Shown here: positions 41,995 to 50,589 of the stretch, in pieces
How positions within the stretch are numbered: position 1 is the first letter of the stretch
Layout of the letters: the number at the start of each line of letters is the position of its first letter
Assembly (NCBI RefSeq): GCF_023078275.1
Contig: NC_062979.1
Coordinates: forward strand, 21,681,848 to 21,745,847
Length of the DNA: 64,000 nucleotides
Reading direction: 5' to 3'
Source: Leguminivora glycinivorella
Lineage: Eukaryota; Arthropoda; Insecta; Lepidoptera; Tortricidae
Translations under genes and position numbers: made by a program
Notes under the pieces: generated by a model
Databases searched by the model: none
The model's input: the letters and a program-made list of their open reading frames with translations, nothing else
What the model was told of the DNA's origin: nothing

Positions 41995-42640
41995 ATATCG
42001 GATGTCGGATCCCTAGGTACTAAACTACTGTTACAACTGTTTTTATAGAAGTCTAATAATAATTCACAAATATAATGAGAACAAATTTAATGGAATTGTT
42101 AAGAGTGAGAAATAAATAAATAATTGCAAAACAATGATATATTTTATACGAGTAATGAAATAATAATTCATAAAGTATCACATGTCAATGTCATGGGAAA
42201 GAAGCACAATAAAAATTTATTAAATTTTTCGTTCAAGTTTCCTGAACATTTCACATTAAAATTTTTGTTTGTTGGTGCAAAATATTTGAAACTAGTTATA
42301 ACATTTAAGGCACAATAGGCAAAAGTACTGAGTTCTGCTTTAGTTACAGACTTCAAAGCTGCAAAAATCTTACATTCTGTCGTAAAAGTGTTAATATTTA
42401 TCTTTTCCTTAACAACTCTCTTAAAATAATCCTTATTGTTCCCTTAAGCACTGAAGACAAACGGCGTGGTTGGAACTTTAAGAAACGTCAGAAATAAGCT
42501 CTTAATACGATATTTGTCCGATCTGTCAGACTTGTCAGTACCAAAAATGACATTTTAAGAAACGTCACTTTTGATGTAAATGGAGGAAACAAACAAGCAG
42601 ACGGGTTGCTTAGTTGTAAGCGATAAGCAAAGTCCATAGA
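41995..42640. other. AT-rich, nothing recognised
   Basis: A direct near-repeat of TTTAAGAAACGTCA occurs at about 42478 and 42554. No coding signal. Confidence 0.35.
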
Positions 42641-42644
42641 TATC

Positions 42645-42745
42645 TGTCGTAGCCGAATGGCAATCGTCGACGCCAGACGCCGACAGAAATGCAGTCTATA
42701 TATGCGCCAATACGCTAAGCATTTGTGCATTTTGCTACGCATACA
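42645..42745 (+). mobile_element. MITE-like repeat family A, copy 3
   Basis: GTAGCCGAATGGCAATCGTC opens it, GCGCCAATACGCTAAGCATT and TGTGCATTTTGCTACGCATA close it. The middle is shorter than in the copies at 763-921 and 48345-48480. Confidence 0.55.
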
Positions 42746-42749
42746 GAAC

Positions 42750-43480
42750 AGTATGAAGTACGTAATTTTAACGTATAAAAAAGTTCAAATCAGGCAGTAA
42801 TCCACCGTTAATAGAAACCGATAAAATTGAGTAAAGTAAAGTAATAATGTTCTGGTTTTAGAGCCAATCACAAAACGAGCATTATATGTATGGTCACGTC
42901 TAGATTTAGCGTTTATGTCTTTTAACTTTATTTTTACGGCAGGTTAAAGATCTTGGAATTTAATGGTCAAAGCAACATGAAACACGTTGGTTTATTATAG
43001 TCTATTCGGCAAAATAAAACTATTATAGGCATCGAGGTGTACATTTTCTGTCTTCTGATACTTGTGCAAAGCAAAGAGCGAATTCTATGTTTTGTATTTG
43101 CACTTTCATGTCTAGTACTTCTCTTCAAGTACTTCTCGAGACCTTTCTGATGAGCCTAAACTCGAAGTGTTTGCCCTGCTGCCATCGAGGAGCTTCATTG
43201 GTTACCATTCCATAGTATCACTAGATAGATCAGCTCAAATTATTCTCCATTGGCCTCGAAATAATGTACGTAATTTAAATCTTATCCCAGAAATCAAATA
43301 TAGGTAGGTACAATTTTAGTCTTAAGATGAATGTTTGTAATTTGTGGCTACCATGTTTATCGCAATAAAGTATTCATTAAGACCTTCTATAAATACACAC
43401 AAATGATACATATATACAGTAAAACTAAACAAATGTGTAAGAAGAAAAAAAACCCTTGATTCACAGTATTTCAGTACATT
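42750..43480. other. AT-rich, nothing recognised
   Basis: No supported feature; CGCAATAAAGTATTCATTAA near 43360 could be a LINE tail. Confidence 0.35.
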
Positions 43481-43592
43481 CTGTCTGTTACGCCGCGGTC
43501 CCTGGTTCGAATCCCAGTAAGGGCACTTATTTGTGTGATGGGCACAGATATTTGTTCCAGAGTCATGGATGTTTTCTATGTATATATAAGTA

Positions 43593-44890
43593 CGAGGGTC
43601 ATGCCAAAAGAAATTAGATACTCAAAATTTACATACTTTATTCTTTATTACAGCTATCTATTTTTCGAAGTATTCACCGTGAACACGTATACACGTTTTC
43701 ATCCGTCTAAACCACTTAGAAAATACCGATGACCACTCTTCTTTAGACACCTCAGAAATTTCGTAATTATACGCAGCCAATGCATCTTCTTTGTTCTCAA
43801 ATCGCCTTCCTTTTAATTTTTCTTTAATTTTAGGAAAAAGATAAAAATCACAGGGGGCTATAGGTCAGCGGAATATGGGGGGTGGGGCAGAATAGTCACG
43901 TTTTTTGAGCTGAAATAGTCAAGTGTTCTAGCGGAAGTGTGCGGGGCAGCGTTGTCGTGGTGCCAGAGCAGGTGCCGGGTTCCTGTCTTCGGCCGCTTGT
44001 CACACCAAGCTGACAGTACTCTTGGGGCACAAACTGTCACATACCATTCTGAATTAACTGTCTTTTGATCTTCTAGCACTATTGTAGCAATATTATGTCG
44101 CGTCTTGCAGAAAAATGAGGCAACCATTTGTTTTTGTGTGCTTCGGGTTCGGCGACATTTTGTTGGCGTCGGCTCATCTTCAAAACACCATACTGTGGAC
44201 TGTCGCTTTGTTTCGGGATCGTAGTTATATAGCCATGTTTCGTCACCTGTAAGTATATCATATACGTTTTTGTTCTCGCCTGCGTCGAATTTATCTATCA
44301 TAAATTTGCACCAATCCACGCGACGGTCTTTCTGTAAATCGGTGAGCTTGTGCGGCACCCATCTTGAACAACGCTTATGAAGAGACAGTTTACTATGAAT
44401 TATAGTTTGCAATGCCCAGTTCACGCTCGAGCTCTACATATGTAATTCGTCGGTTCGCACGAATATTTTTTTCCACAGTCTTTACATTTTCTTCAGTGAC
44501 TGCGGTTGGCGGCCGTCCGGTCTTCGCCTCATCTTCAAAGCTCTCCCGTCCTCTTTTAAATTCAGCAAACCAATTGAAAACAGTTGCACGTGAACACGCA
44601 GACTCTCCAAAAGTCGAGACTAAAAGTTCAAAACACTCTTGAGGTGTTAAACCTTTTTTAAAGTCATAATATATCATAACACGAAAATCACGTCGAGTAA
44701 GCTCCATTGTTGCGGAAAATTCCCGCCAAAATTATTTAGAAAAAAAATAATTAAAAAAGGAATCCTAAGAATTTCCAAGTGTTCCATTTTTAAATTTATA
44801 AGCAGATAACCTACCTTTACATTGGTGTATAACTGCCCAGTATCAATCAAATGACCATGGAGTATCTAACTTCTTTTGGCATGACCCTCG
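43593..44890 (-). mobile_element. mariner transposon, 1.3 kb, TA duplication
   Basis: TA lies on both sides (43591-43592 and 44891-44892). The inverted ends are CGAGGGTCATGCCAAAAGAA at the left and its complement at the right, extending about 30 bp with a single difference (AAATTAG against AAGTTAG). Length, TA site and DD34D transposase all fit the mariner family. The terminal repeats look intact, so it could still be mobilised in trans. Confidence 0.93.
43658..44707 (-). pseudogene. mariner DD34D transposase with two frameshifts
   Basis: Cuts and pastes the element at TA sites. The protein starts at 44707 (MELTRRDFRVMIYYDFKKGL) with two helix-turn-helix regions, the second around SRATVFNWFAEFKRG, and the KTGRPPTAVTEE linker. 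The frame is lost at about 44395-44410 (ELGIANYNS then stop) and picked up one frame over at LQTIIHSKLSLHKRC. Catalytic motifs follow: RWVPHKLT, TGDETW (first Asp), HHDNAAPHT (second Asp). At PYSADL a two-base TA insertion near 43855-43858 makes a stop. Beyond it the frame still encodes the third Asp (PCDFYLFP) and reads on to a stop at 43658-43660. The full length of about 349 residues is normal. Confidence 0.9.
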
Positions 44891-45011
44891 TATTTGTATA
44901 TTATATATTATAATCGTTGTCTGAGTACCTGCTACACAAGCCCAGCCCTCTTGAGCTTACCGTGGGACTCAGTCAATCTGTGTAAGATGTCTTATAATAT
45001 TTATTTTCCCA

Positions 45012-46265
45012 GTTCTTTGGTTTTGTTCAAGCAATTTTGTTTTTATTTAAAACATTTTGACGCCATTTAACGCAAAACCTCGTCTTTTTGCCCCGATTTG
45101 CTGTCAAGCCACATTGTCTCATCATTATGCTTGGTCTGTCATCTAATTTGAGTTAGCAACTCAGAAGTCATGTTCAATCTATCGAGATGAAACCTGATCG
45201 TGCGGGAATTCCAAACGCTACTGAGATCAGACAAGCGTTCGCTTCATCCTGCAGAAAGCAAATCCGTTACATTGTTACAAGGAGCATAGTTCAAGATTTA
45301 ACAATAAGTATAATGTTGTGTTGGTTTTGATATGACACAAAGCTCATTTTGATGGGTACATGAATATGTATCGGCAAATGATCACTATATCAACTTGAAT
45401 CACGTGACCAAAATACATTAAAAAAATCATGGTGCCTTCGTGTTTTTATCACGAAATTCACGTTTCACTTGTTTCTACCTTTTGTTAACAACATACTTTA
45501 TATACGTATGGCCATATATAATATACTGGGCATCGTTCTATACGAAATAAAAATATATCAATTAATGAACCAACTGAAAGATCGGCAAAGTAGTATCAAA
45601 ACCACAAAAAAATGTAAAAAACGTTTTAAACTGATCTCAAAGACTCGTTTAGACTGGATCTTCTAAAATGTCTCGTTTACCAAGTAGAATTGCAGTAAAT
45701 TTAAAAACGACTTTTGCTTTTCGTATATAAAACAATCATACGACGTTTTCAAACTGAAACTGAGTATTGAAGAGTTTAGTATAGTGTAAAAAGAGCGTAA
45801 GTGACACGTAATCTGTATTGAAATTGAACATTTTAGAAATGTTTTGAGACCAGTAAACAGTAGCTCTAAGGATCAGATGACAACCGCCCCCTGTGGCGCC
45901 TTTGTTTTCTTTCCAGAAATGAAGTGTTATTTTTAATACCCTTTAGTTTTTTGCAAAATTCAAGTTTGTTTTAAGATAAAGATCGATAGTTCGTGGTATT
46001 GCCCGATGGATCAAGTGTTCAAGAATGAGAATGCGATTTTTTGTCGTTTATCGATTGTTTTTTGTCGATCCGGTGGTTTGTCGCGTGACTCGTGTCTCAC
46101 ACGTTTTGTTGAAAAAAATTGACAGGTTTATTGGTGCATCCAAAAAACTTTATTATTAAAATTCAGATGCATTTTGTAATTTGTAGTGAAATTAAGAATA
46201 GGGTAACTAATTTTAGTTAAAGATACCTTCGCGTTAGGCATACCTGTGGACTTGAGAAATATTTA
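45012..46265. other. No recognised content
   Basis: An open frame at 45469-45666 is Lys/Ile-rich without motifs. No terminal repeats or tRNA-like boxes found. Confidence 0.35.
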
Positions 46266-46269
46266 TTTC

Positions 46270-46345
46270 ATCGTCCACTCCACCGGTAGGCCACGTCTTT
46301 GCCTTTGGCTAGTCTATGGCCAACAACAAAAAGCCTACTTCACTT
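46270..46345 (+). mobile_element. LINE C-terminus fragment
   Basis: CCACTCCACCGGTAGGCCAC, GTCTTTGCCTTTGGCTAGTC and TATGGCCAAC match the complement of 31878-31930. Confidence 0.4.
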
Positions 46346-46349
46346 ATAA

Positions 46350-46730
46350 AAAAAAGTATTTTCATAAATATTGAAGGCGTCCTAAACTTAATTTGTATTT
46401 GAAAGGTATTATTTTCTAATTTACTCTATCATATATCGGATGATCTTTGGTATCAAACAGCATCTCATGGCATCGCACTTTCTTCATACAATGAAATGTC
46501 ATTTTCCTAGATGTGTACGCTATCAAGTTACTTATGAAAAACTTATAGCTAAGCCAATCCATTGGAAAAGACGTAATTTTTTGATCATGTGTAAAAACAT
46601 GGTCGTTATTTGCGATAAACAGTTTAAATTGCTTTCTGACCGCAGAGTTGAAGCTCTTCCTTCGGATAGTGATGCCATAAAAAATTGGCCAAGCGTGAAC
46701 CGCACTTATATGTTGAGTTGAGCTATCAGC
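46350..46730. other. Overlapping open frames without recognisable coding content
   Basis: A 93-codon frame on plus (46440-46721) and a 130-codon frame on minus (46416-46808) overlap. Neither shows a known domain or a flanking splice pattern. I treat both as chance. Confidence 0.3.
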
Positions 46731-46734
46731 TTGA

Positions 46735-46885
46735 AATATTAAATTACGACATAAGTGCGGAAAGAAAGAAGTGGCCATAAATTGACACGACTGAAGGGAA
46801 GTAAACACGAGTTACGAATTTTTCGCACGTGTAATGAACGGCGTTTTTCAGTAAAAAAAAATACCACTTTACGTACTAAATAAAC
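46735..46885. repeat. Repeat related to 12355-12535
   Basis: CACGAGTTACGAATTTTTCG, CACGTGTAATGAACGGCGTT and TTTCAGTAAAA recur in the same order near 12395-12440. Confidence 0.45.
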
Positions 46886-46895
46886 AAATAAATAT

Positions 46896-47228
46896 TGGGG
46901 CCATTTTTTTTCAAAGTCCACCCCACGTTTTTTTTACGGATTTGGAAATTTTTATATGGTTTCCACTCAGAATCGCGAGCTCTTTCAATTCTAATAGGAG
47001 AAAAAAGTTTCCCAAGGTTTTTTCCCCGTTCCGTTACCATTTTTTCATACATTTTGTATGGCGGTAACGGAATGGAAGGTTCGAAAAAATGTATGGAAAT
47101 CTTGGCACATTTTTTTTCTCCTATCAGGATCGAAAGACCTCGCGATTCTGAGTATTAATCGCGTAAAAAATACCCATGTTAAAAAAAAGTGGGGTGGATA
47201 ACTTTGAAAAAATGGCCCATTGGGGGAC
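46896..47228. mobile_element. 333-bp foldback element
   Basis: Left arm GGGGCCATTTTTTTTCAAAG, CCACCCCACGTTTTTTTT; right arm AAAAAAAAGTGGGGTGG, CTTTGAAAAAATGGCCC. Inner segments also pair (CAGAATCGCGAGCTCTTTCA with CGAAAGACCTCGCGATTCTG; GTTCCGTTACCATTTTTTCA with CGGTAACGGAATGG). The centre is TACATTTTGTATGGC. The whole unit would fold into one long imperfect hairpin. Confidence 0.75.
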
Positions 47229-47319
47229 TTCTTACATATCAGCCCCACATGTAATGAAAACAGATTTTTTGGATATTGTTAAGTTAATAATATAAAAATA
47301 ATATTATATTTTTTATAAG

Positions 47320-47570
47320 CGCCTGTGTGGTGACGGGTTAAGAATTTCACCACCCCCTTTCTTCCCGTGGGTGTCGTAGAAGGCGACTATGGGATATGGG
47401 TTAAATTGTGGCGTAGGCGAGAGGCTGGCAACCTGTCACTGCAATGTCACAGTTTCGTTTTCTTTCAACCCCTTATTTGCCAAGAGTGGCACTGAAGCTT
47501 TAGTGGTTTCATGTGTTCTGCCTACCCCTTTATGGGATACAGGCGTGATTGTATGTATGTATTTTTTATA
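47320..47570 (+). mobile_element. LINE 3' region fragment, same family as 35720-36500
   Basis: GGTGACGGGTTAAGAATTTC, CACCCCCTTTCTTCCCGTGG, GTGTCGTAGAAGGCGACTAT, GGGATATGGGTTAAATTGTG and CAGGCGTGATTGTATGTATG. This is a frequent lepidopteran interspersed sequence that I take as the 3' UTR of a non-LTR element; the clade is uncertain. Confidence 0.55.
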
Positions 47571-47574
47571 AGTT

Positions 47575-48035
47575 TTAAAATAAATAAAGGTACATCTAAT
47601 AAGTGTAGCTAAAAGCACAAGGTATATTATTTTAATACTTATAAACTATATAGCCTGAAATAATATACGCCTCGCTTTAAACTTTATGACTCGTCCTTCA
47701 CACTAGTCGTAAAACAAAATCGTCACACTCAATTTAAGGTTTCATTTTAAACCGGCAGCTGCACGGTTGTAATTGAACACCTAGGGTCCCAGTGTTCTCC
47801 CCTGCGAACCCTGAAACCACAGCTCGATTCTGTTATAAGAATTCATTTTTTCTTGTTTTAATACGATCTCAAATAGATAGATAGATAGAATACTCTTTAT
47901 TGGCACACCTCAGCAAAAGATACAGTGGAGACAAAACAAATGATTATAAATAGAGGCAGACAACAGGCGGTCTTATCGCTAAAGAGCGAAATATTTAAAT
48001 AAACGGATGTAATGACGTTAAACCACGTCAGTCAC
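47575..48035. other. Nothing recognised apart from a short GATA microsatellite
   Basis: GATAGATAGATAGAAT lies at 47875-47890. The rest is unassigned. Confidence 0.4.
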
Positions 48036-48040
48036 GTTTA

Positions 48041-48260
48041 ACGACCGGTCTGGCCTAGCGCGTAGTGACCCTGCCTGCTAAGCCGCGGTCCTGGGTCCGA
48101 ATCCCGGAAAGGGCGTTTATTTGTGTGATGGGCATTACCGAGTCATGGATGTTTTCTGTATACTTATATATGTATTTGTATATATAAGCCTTCTTGAGCT
48201 TACTGTAGGATTCAGTCAATCAGTGTAAGTAGTCATATGATATTTATTTATTTATTTTTG
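48041..48260 (+). mobile_element. tRNA-derived SINE, copy 5
   Basis: The head ACGACCGGTCTGGCCTAGCG has a weakened A box, and the B box reads GGGTCCGAATCCC with one change from the consensus, so Pol III activity is doubtful. The body (GTCATGGATGTTTTCTG, CTTCTTGAGCTTACTGTAGG, TTCAGTCAATCAGTGTAAG) and ATTTATTTATTT end fit the family. Confidence 0.85.
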
Positions 48261-48344
48261 ATATGATCTTAAATAATTTCATTAATAACCTCAGCTTCAA
48301 GAATTTTTGCAAGTGAGATACCTTTTGACAAAATATTGAGAGTA

Positions 48345-48482
48345 ACTTCTTGCGTGCGTAGCTGAATGCACAAACGCTCACGAAAGGAAATGCTCGTATC
48401 TATCTCTATCGCTCTTGCGTATTGGCGCGACAGAGCCAGACTTTCTTTCGCGGCGTTTCGTAGAAATGCCATTCGGCTACCG
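48345..48482 (-). mobile_element. MITE-like repeat family A, copy 4
   Basis: On the minus strand it reads GTAGCCGAATGGCATTTCTA, CGAAACGCCGCGAAAGAAAG, TCTGGCTCTGTCGCGCCAAT and CGTGAGCGTTTGTGCATTCA then GCTACGCAC. It is the closest relative of copy 1 at 763-921. Confidence 0.65.
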
Positions 48483-48594
48483 GGCCTGCCCCGTAAAAAT
48501 AAAATATAATACCTGTTGTGGAAATTTTCAAACTCGCAAAAAGCGTATGTTTATCTTAAGATACAGAAACGCTACTGGTGTGTAACAATGAGCA

Positions 48595-48655
48595 ATGGTA
48601 ATCGCTTGCCATCAGGCAACTCACTTGCTCATTTTGCTTCTAAATTTACACCATA
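48595..48655 (-). repeat. Fragment of the 'GATGGTAAG' type repeat
   Basis: On the minus strand AAGCAAAATGAGCAAGTGAG, TTGCCTGATGGCAAGCGATT and ACCAT resemble the block at 1955-2065. Confidence 0.4.
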
Positions 48656-48683
48656 TAACCTAACCACAAAATTAAAATTTTGC

Positions 48684-48829
48684 TAAAACCCCCGACCAGG
48701 ACATAGTAGAGTAGACCGATGTTTATGAAACATGGCTAAGAACGCTCCCGACTAACTCAGCTTTCAAACAAAAAAACTAAATCTAAATTCATCCGTTCGG
48801 GAGCTACGATGCCACAGACAGACATACAT

Positions 48830-48864
<35 letters not shown>

Positions 48865-48909
48865 CGTCAAACTTATAACACCCCGTCGTTTTTGCGTCGG
48901 GGGTTAAAA
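48684..48909. mobile_element. MITE-like element with TAAAACCCCCGAC ends and CAGA microsatellite
   Basis: The left end TAAAACCCCCGACCAGGACA and right end CGTCGGGGGTTAAAA are inverted over about 13 bp with a mismatch. The interior carries a CAGACAGA microsatellite (48817-48862) and the phrase TTCGGGAGCTACGATGCCAC. No coding content. Confidence 0.55.
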
Positions 48910-48914
48910 ATAGA

Positions 48915-49570
48915 TAAAAACAACAGAATTGGCATTTAGATTGACGCACTAGGGTGTAAAATTACAATTGTCTGCTTTCTTATATAAATGTCCGCAAAAA
49001 TCGCAAGCATCTTTACACTACAAAAAGAAAACAAGAGTTTATCGCAATGGAAAATAATTTGAAAGTAAAATATGATGTTAAATTCATATTGGACAGGGTA
49101 AAGATTCGATGCAACAAAAAGTATTTTTACGTTAATGGATACAAAAACTCAGATGAGATACAAGATTTATTTTGTAATCCAAAAAACATAGGTACTTACT
49201 TCTTTAACTTTATGTTGGAATTTCAGCCGTTTTCGATTTAAATTGATTCGTGCATTATTTTGAAGACTTTAGCGTATGAAATAGATTCTATTCATTTCGA
49301 CATCCAAGTCTTATGCCCTAATAAGATATTCTAATCAGAACTGATCAAATATTTTCAAATTAGAAAACACACATTTTAATTACTACATAGAAATAACAAG
49401 GAAAAGTACTTATTTTACCCGCTTTGTAATAACGATGATTGCTGTTTTTTTTGTTTTATTAATTTCACTACCCACTAATATTTTATTCTTAGAACAAATT
49501 AAATAATCTTCATAGAAAATATTTTAATACTTATTTTATCACACTACTATCCATACTAATATCCATCCAT
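48915..49570. other. AT-rich, nothing firm
   Basis: One 64-codon frame (49047-49241) is discussed under rejected items. Confidence 0.35.
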
Positions 49571-49573
49571 CCA

Positions 49574-49735
49574 TCCATACTAATATTATAAATGCGAAAG
49601 TAACTCTGTCTGTCTGTCTGTTACGCTTTCCCGCTTAAACCACGCAACCGATTTTGATGAAATTTGGAACAGACAATCTTTAGACCCTGAGACAGAACAT
49701 AGGCTACTTTTTATTTCGAAAAAAAGGGATGAAGG
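49574..49735 (+). mobile_element. 5' portion of a short Helitron-type element
   Basis: After an ATCC microsatellite, TCCATACTAATATTATAAAT opens it, then GTAACTCTGTCTGTCTGTCT and ACATAGGCTACTTTTTATTT. The usual 3' hairpin and CTAG are missing, so it is truncated or of a different subfamily. Confidence 0.6.
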
Positions 49736-49832
49736 GGTTGAAAAAGAGGTTTGTATGGTATTTCTTAATTTTAAAAGATAAAACCATGAAACTTTATATT
49801 TTAGCACTTGATAAAAAATCATTAAACATATA

Positions 49833-50190
49833 TTTAAAGTCACATACAGGTCGAACGCGATTAATTAACATTATTTTTACCTTTAAAATAAACATGGTGG
49901 GAAATAAACATTAACTAAAAGCGGGTAGATTATATTTATTTGTCTACCCCGAACATTTATATAAATTAATATCGGGTAGTTTTGTGTTGTTTACATCTCC
50001 GGTGACATTTTGCTGGGACGTCAGTCTTCCGCGACCACGGCCAGTGCAACCTGGCCGAAACGTTGGGAAAAAAGGTAAAAATAATGTTAATTAATCGCGT
50101 TCGACCTGTATGTGACTTTAAATCGAAACGTTGGGAAAAAAGGTAAAAATAATGTTAATTAATCGCGTTCGACCTGTATGTGACTTTAAA
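49833..50190. mobile_element. Foldback element with one arm tandemly duplicated
   Basis: The left arm 49833-49884 (TTTAAAGTCACATACAGGTC to ATTTTTACCTTT) has two perfect 52-bp complements: 50071-50122 and 50139-50190. The duplicated segment (period 68 bp) also includes CGAAACGTTGGGAAA. The spacer holds GACGTCAGTCTTCCGCGACC and ACGGCCAGTGCAACCTGGCC. Confidence 0.85.
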
Positions 50191-50237
50191 TATGTGTACA
50201 AAGCGCGAGAACTTAAAGTGTTATATCATTAAACATC

Positions 50238-50400
50238 TTGATAAGGGATAGGGATAGGGATAGGAATAGGGATAGGGATAGCGATAGGGATAGCGATAGG
50301 GAAAGCGATAGGGATAGCGATAGGGGTAGCTATAGGGATAGCGATAGCGACAGCGATAGCGATAGGGATACGGATACGGATATGGGTTAGAGGGATACGG
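50238..50400 (+). repeat. Second GGGATA-type hexamer array, about 160 bp
   Basis: The array begins with GGGATA units and then becomes a mix of GCGATA, GGGATA and GGAAAG variants, ending CGGATATGGGTTAGAGGG. It is shorter and more diverged than the array at 28838-29945. Confidence 0.95.
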
Positions 50401-50419
50401 ATAATTGGTCGGCGGTCTC

Positions 50420-50578
50420 TTACAATCAATGTGCTCTAAGACGATCGTTGTTTGCTTGCTTGAAGATTACGTTTGCGATAAGTATAAGCAAAATGTAAAA
50501 AATTGTAAGGGATAATAGAAAAAAGTACTTTTTACCCACCGATCATAGTGCCGAAATACGGGCTATGTGGGATGTTTA
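50420..50578 (+). repeat. 3' flank of the second array, shared with 30090-30275
   Basis: CAATCAATGTGCTCTAAGAC, GATCGTTGTTTGCTTGCTTG, GCGATAAGTATAAGCAAAAT, AAAAAATTGTAAGGGATAAT and GGCTATGTGGG align in order with the first locus at roughly 85-90% by eye. Confidence 0.85.
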
Positions 50579-50589
50579 TAAAGAACGAA

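Larger units (their letters stand above)
43482..45010 (+). mobile_element. tRNA-derived SINE, copy 4, 5'-truncated and split by a mariner
   Basis: The left piece (43482-43592) starts inside the tRNA head (GTTACGCCGCGGTCCCTGGT, TCGAATCCC) and has lost the A box. The right piece (44891-45010) resumes with TTTGTATATTATATATTATA, then ATCGTTGTCTGAGTACC and ACTCAGTCAATCTGTGTAAG. The SINE must predate the mariner. Confidence 0.85.

Noticed and set aside
43858..44642. Plus-strand frame opposite the mariner transposase (44412-44642)
   Set aside because: Shadow of the real minus-strand gene.
46416..46808. Overlapping 93- and 130-codon frames on opposite strands
   Set aside because: Neither has a motif; mutual overlap of this sort is common by chance.
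49047..49241. 64-codon frame starting MENNLKVKYDVKFILDRVKI as a first exon, with a possible donor at about 49192 (AGGTACTTAC)
   Set aside because: Composition is protein-like and a splice donor is possible, but there is no second exon, domain or promoter that I can see; evidence is too thin to annotate.
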